A stretch of DNA of 8,686 bases from JBAZCO01 sp041654915 (GTDB lineage: Bacteria; Bacillota; Clostridia; Christensenellales; DTU072): the NCBI GenBank assembly GCA_041654915.1, contig JBAZCO010000076.1, forward strand, positions 1-8,686, given 5' to 3'. Position numbers and translations under genes: made by a program. The notes below the pieces were generated by a model. It saw only the letters and a list, made by a program, of their open reading frames with translations. It was not told the origin of the DNA and made no database searches. Numbering within the stretch: position 1 is the stretch's first letter; the number at the start of each line of letters is the position of its first letter. This document shows, piece by piece, positions 5,676-8,686 of the stretch.

Positions 5676-7046
5676 ATGCAAAATAACAATGAAAAAATTA
5701 TAATTGAACTCACCCGATTTATCACAAAAGAGGAGGAAAAGAGCTATATTTATCTCCCGTTTGAAGTTCCCGATGGCATTGAACGGTTGGAGCTACTTTA
5801 TTCCTATGACGGTGATGCACTTAACTCTCGTGTTACACGCAATGAAAAAAATGTAATTGATATGGCGCTTATTGATGAGAGCGGCAGAGATGTTGGCACA
5901 CGAGGCTCTGAAATTAATTATATGACAATATCGCCCTCTTATTCTACCGATGGGTTTGACAAAAGGGAAATTAACAAAGGCGCTTGGACGGTGTTATTTG
6001 GCGCTTACATTGTAAAGCAAAGCGGCGTAACCGTTAACTGCATAGTCACTCTGCACAAGAAGAAAGCACGCTGGTTAAAGGGGGATACGCATTCCCACAC
6101 CACGCATTCGGACGGGAAGTTTAGCCGTTTAGCGTTGGGAAAAAAGGCTAGAGCCAAAGGGTTGGACTTCCTTATATATACCGACCACAATAAAAACACC
6201 GAAGGTGCGGAGTTACCGTCTATAAACGGTCTTACCCCTATAAGGGGGCTGGAGCTTACAACCTTTGACGGGCATATAAATATGTGGGGATTGGCACGCC
6301 CATTCACGGGGTCATTTGCACCCAAAAACAGAGATGACCTGCTGAGCAAAAACCGTGAGGCTCACGAGTTGGGCGCTGTGCAATCGCTGTGCCACCCTCA
6401 ATGCGCACTCTGCCCGTGGAATTGGGGCTTTGACGACTTTATTTATGAGTGCTACGAAGTATGGAACGCTCCAATGAGCAAAAACAACTTGTTAGCGGTG
6501 GAGTTTTGGGATGGAATGCTAAAGAAGGGCAAGCGCATAGCAGCCGTTGGCGGCAGTGACTTCCACAAAGACTATATTATAACCGACCTGCTTGCTGTGC
6601 CTACCACCGTAGTGTATACCGCATCCGCATCGCCAACAGATATTCTTGAAGGGTTAAGAACGGGCAAGGCAGTAATAATGCGTTCCCCCAAGGCAACGAT
6701 GGTGGAGTTGTTTGTAAACGGAGCAATGATAGGAGAGGAAACCGAGTACACCCAAGGAGCAACCGTAACTGTAAAGGCAACGGATATGCGCCGCTCCCAC
6801 ACCTTGCGCCTTATTGATAGTGAGGGAGAATTTTACACATTTACCGCAAAAAAACGGGGAAATTACTCTTTAGAAGTACCCCTTAGAGGCAAAGGGTATG
6901 TGCGTGCAGAAATAAAATATAAGCCCGGTGGATATGAGCGGCTGATATACCGCATTATCTCTTTCTTTATGTATGGCAACAAGGAAATTTTTGCGCCTGT
7001 ACCTAGGTTTATCTACACCCTTACCAATCCTATTTACTTAACATAA
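5676..7046 (+). CDS. CehA/McbA-type PHP-domain metallohydrolase
   Basis: A 456-residue protein with an N-terminal beta-rich region (about 1-130), a PHP metal-dependent phosphoesterase-type domain (about 134-330) and a C-terminal beta-rich region (about 335-430). Metal ligands are visible in order: H139 and H141 in GDTHSHTTHSDG, D146, TDHN (169-172), E193 in GLELTT, H200 in DGHINMWG, H240 in CHP, and D295/H297 in GGSDFHKD. This arrangement matches the CehA/McbA group of PHP proteins, which hydrolyse phosphoesters or carbamates; the actual substrate cannot be read from sequence. There is no signal peptide. A hydrophobic patch near 433-441 (YRIISFFMY) might touch membrane but is short. Base composition returns to the higher-GC style of the left block, so it is probably native. 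It is transcribed alone from a strong promoter and ends facing the MBG-repeat gene. Confidence 0.87.
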   Translation: MQNNNEKIIIELTRFITKEEEKSYIYLPFEVPDGIERLELLYSYDGDALNSRVTRNEKNVIDMALIDESGRDVGTRGSEINYMTISPSYSTDGFDKREINKGAWTVLFGAYIVKQSGVTVNCIVTLHKKKARWLKGDTHSHTTHSDGKFSRLALGKKARAKGLDFLIYTDHNKNTEGAELPSINGLTPIRGLELTTFDGHINMWGLARPFTGSFAPKNRDDLLSKNREAHELGAVQSLCHPQCALCPWNWGFDDFIYECYEVWNAPMSKNNLLAVEFWDGMLKKGKRIAAVGGSDFHKDYIITDLLAVPTTVVYTASASPTDILEGLRTGKAVIMRSPKATMVELFVNGAMIGEETEYTQGATVTVKATDMRRSHTLRLIDSEGEFYTFTAKKRGNYSLEVPLRGKGYVRAEIKYKPGGYERLIYRIISFFMYGNKEIFAPVPRFIYTLTNPIYLT

Positions 7047-7059
7047 ACCAAAGCTTTTT

Positions 7060-7081
7060 AGGTCAATCTTATTGGCTTTTT
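7060..7081 (+). terminator. Probable rho-independent terminator of the PHP gene
   Basis: GUCAAU (7062-7067), triloop CUU, AUUGGC (7071-7076) form a 6-bp stem with one U-G pair. It can be extended by G-U and A-U pairs at the base, and is followed directly by TTTTT (7077-7081). It lies about 15 nt after the stop. The stem is modest. A second, weaker hairpin (TATGCAA 7101-7107 with TTGCATA 7122-7128, then a T-rich stretch) could act as backup. Confidence 0.45.
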
Positions 7082-7193
7082 AGCAAATATCACTGTGGCC
7101 TATGCAATATTAATCAAGCCTTTGCATAAATTTTATCTCTTTAAGACAGCCGTATTTTGCTGTTGATATTTAAATCCAATGATAAAGGGACAT

Positions 7194-7222
7194 AAAAAAG
7201 GGATAAGCCGCCCTATCCCTTT
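7194..7222 (-). terminator. Rho-independent terminator of the MBG-repeat surface protein gene
   Basis: On the minus strand AAAGGGATA (7222-7214), an eight-base GC-rich loop and TATCCCTTT (7205-7197) form a 9-bp perfect stem. The arm merges into a run of six T (7199-7194). It lies 32 nt after the TAG at 7257-7255, the expected position for a strong intrinsic terminator of that gene. In the plus direction the hairpin lacks a proper T-run. Confidence 0.82.
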
Positions 7223-7254
7223 GGTAAATCAAATTATTATTTTAAGGATAAAAG

Positions 7255-8686
7255 CTATCCTATAATTTTATTCTTTTGCGAAAAGTGTATTACCGTACCT
7301 ATTATTATGGCAAAGAATATTACAGCTATCGCCGTCCACCATATAAAAATATAGTTATCATTGGTTTCCACAATAGCATAAACACCGTCTTGCGCAAGCT
7401 TGATTGTCACATATCCATTCTTGTTTTCCACTTCCTGCTCTCTGTATGCGCCGTTGCTGTAAGATATGATTTTTATTGTTTCTTCCTTGGCATATTTTTC
7501 GGGAAGTTTAAATGTCAATTCACTTCTGCCCTTGAGAGAGGTACTTTCGCCATCAATATCAAAGGTAACTTCAAAAGCGGTCTTTACGCTCCTGCCCCAT
7601 TGGTTGTCGTAGCGAGGGATATCGTAAGGGGATATTTGTCTAACCTTTAGCACCGCATTCGGATTGTTGCCACGCTGATATACAATGCTTGCTGTATAAG
7701 GAGTGCTTTCCGAAGTTTGGAAATAGATATCATTAATAGTTAGTATCACTGTCACGGGTGCGGCAGCAATATAGTTATCTGTTTCCCTTGTCGCTATTTG
7801 CACGGTGTATACACCTGCCTCCCTAAACGCATTGCTAACAGTACTCTCGCCCATAGTAAAGATTGGCTCTACATCTGCATTGATATCCGTTACAATTGCA
7901 AAGTTTTCCCCGCTATAAGTAAAAACAGGACGCCTATTGCCAACCAAAATATTGGGTTTTGCTTTGTTAATAGTTAATTCAACGGTATTCTCGCCGTCGT
8001 CCTCAAGTACAAAGTTGTTAATATCGGCGGGCATAACGGCAACAACATTGTATGTGCCTGCATTGCGGAATGCGACATTACCCTCTATGCGGATATTAAG
8101 GGGCGCAAAAGTTTCGTCCGGACGGGTATACTGCGCCCGCACATTTACCGATTGGTCACGAGTGTTATATGTAAATCCTGCCGAGGGCAAGAGCCACTCT
8201 ACTTCTACGGGGCGGGGGCGTATCCAAAAATCTTGCAAAGCGTCTTGCAATAAATAGTTGGGGTTTAGCGTGCTTGCCTGCACCGTATAAGCTATATTGC
8301 TTGACTCCACGCCCGAACCTGTGTAAGTTAAGGGGATATCAAAACCGTTTATTCCCGTTGCGGTTGCTGTGGGGGAAATGGGAGAGCCTGTATATAAAAT
8401 TTCTAGGGATTCCCATATGACATCTACGGGTAGAGCATCAATATAAAATCTTGTAGTTGCAGAACTTCTTTCCAGCCTATAATTGGGGTCGTCTATGGTG
8501 ACGGTTGCAGGATAACCGCCCTCGTTAGCGTCGGTTGCTCCACCCAAAACTGTTGACGGCAAAATACTGCCAAATATATCTCTCACAACTACCATAGGCA
8601 CTTGCACTTCGCCATTGTATAAATAGCGTGAGGGTGACATAGACCAATCGGCAGTTACTTCTTTGGGCAATATGGAAAAACTATAA
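7255..8686 (-). CDS. Membrane-anchored cell-surface protein with repeated MBG-like domains (C-terminal part)
   Basis: The frame stays open to the right edge, so the protein is cut at its N-terminus. The TTG at 8670 is not a believable start: codons YSFSI precede it without a stop, and it sits in the middle of a repeat. About four tandem beta-sandwich repeats of roughly 75-95 residues are visible, each opening with a K/R/L-P-x-x-V-x-W linker (LPKEVTADW, LPVDVIW, RPVEVEW, then KAKPNI). They carry F/Y-T-Y-N/S-G and N-Y-x-L/A motifs with a G-x-Y-x-V strand typical of MBG bacterial surface repeats. A divergent region follows, then one transmembrane helix (IFIWWTAIAVIFFAIIIGTV) and a short basic tail ending HFSQKNKIIG. 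There is no LPxTG motif, so anchoring is by this helix, with the repeats outside the cell. The role is presumably structural or adhesive. Confidence 0.85.
   Translation of the reverse strand, partial: YSFSILPKEVTADWSMSPSRYLYNGEVQVPMVVVRDIFGSILPSTVLGGATDANEGGYPATVTIDDPNYRLERSSATTRFYIDALPVDVIWESLEILYTGSPISPTATATGINGFDIPLTYTGSGVESSNIAYTVQASTLNPNYLLQDALQDFWIRPRPVEVEWLLPSAGFTYNTRDQSVNVRAQYTRPDETFAPLNIRIEGNVAFRNAGTYNVVAVMPADINNFVLEDDGENTVELTINKAKPNILVGNRRPVFTYSGENFAIVTDINADVEPIFTMGESTVSNAFREAGVYTVQIATRETDNYIAAAPVTVILTINDIYFQTSESTPYTASIVYQRGNNPNAVLKVRQISPYDIPRYDNQWGRSVKTAFEVTFDIDGESTSLKGRSELTFKLPEKYAKEETIKIISYSNGAYREQEVENKNGYVTIKLAQDGVYAIVETNDNYIFIWWTAIAVIFFAIIIGTVIHFSQKNKIIG

Noticed and set aside
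7276..7650. Plus-strand open frame of 124 codons opposite the MBG-repeat gene
   Set aside because: It is antisense to a clearly coding frame and has no recognisable domain and no ribosome binding site. It looks like a shadow frame.
8668..8670. TTG at 8670 as the start of the MBG-repeat protein
   Set aside because: The frame continues upstream to the window edge without a stop, it sits inside a repeat linker, and no signal peptide follows it.

Overview
The window looks like chromosomal DNA from a low-GC Gram-positive bacterium of the Firmicutes/Clostridia type. This is inferred from strong AGGAGG-like ribosome binding sites, near-consensus sigma-A promoters (one has both TTGACA and TATAAT), a YitT/UPF0316 pair, a solitary upp gene and an MBG-repeat surface protein. 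I cannot name the species.

Left block (1-2925, all minus strand). An operon reads leftwards from twin TATAAT promoters near 2069-2108. In order it holds a UPF0316-type membrane protein with a DUF2179 domain, a YitT-family membrane protein that also ends in DUF2179, a SecB-like chaperone, and the first 23 codons of a protein starting with a signal peptide or membrane anchor, cut by the window edge. A SecB homologue in this kind of genome is uncommon. Upstream of this operon is upp (uracil phosphoribosyltransferase), with its own promoter and a leader hairpin.

Middle block (about 2930-5600, plus strand). This is an AT-rich island of two genes: a PP2C-type phosphatase with its metal-binding acidic residues intact, and, 11 nt downstream, a 485-residue protein with a TIR-like domain of the CBASS Cap12/Pycsar effector type joined to a long helical C-terminal region I do not recognise. 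The pair has its own promoters. It is followed by a short remnant that resembles the C-terminus of an IS30-type transposase and contains a perfect 12-bp palindrome. A 13-nt direct repeat (2933-2945 and 5592-5604) brackets the block and leaves the promoters of upp and of the gene to the right intact. I read it as a probable acquired anti-phage/abortive-infection cassette with a phosphatase partner, and it is the main candidate for something undescribed.

Right block (5628-8686). A strong promoter with a palindrome over its -35 box drives a CehA/McbA-type PHP-domain metallohydrolase. Facing it from the minus strand is the C-terminal part of a cell-surface protein with repeated MBG-like domains and one C-terminal membrane anchor. 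Its start lies beyond the right edge. The 208-nt gap between the two convergent stops holds a terminator for each gene.
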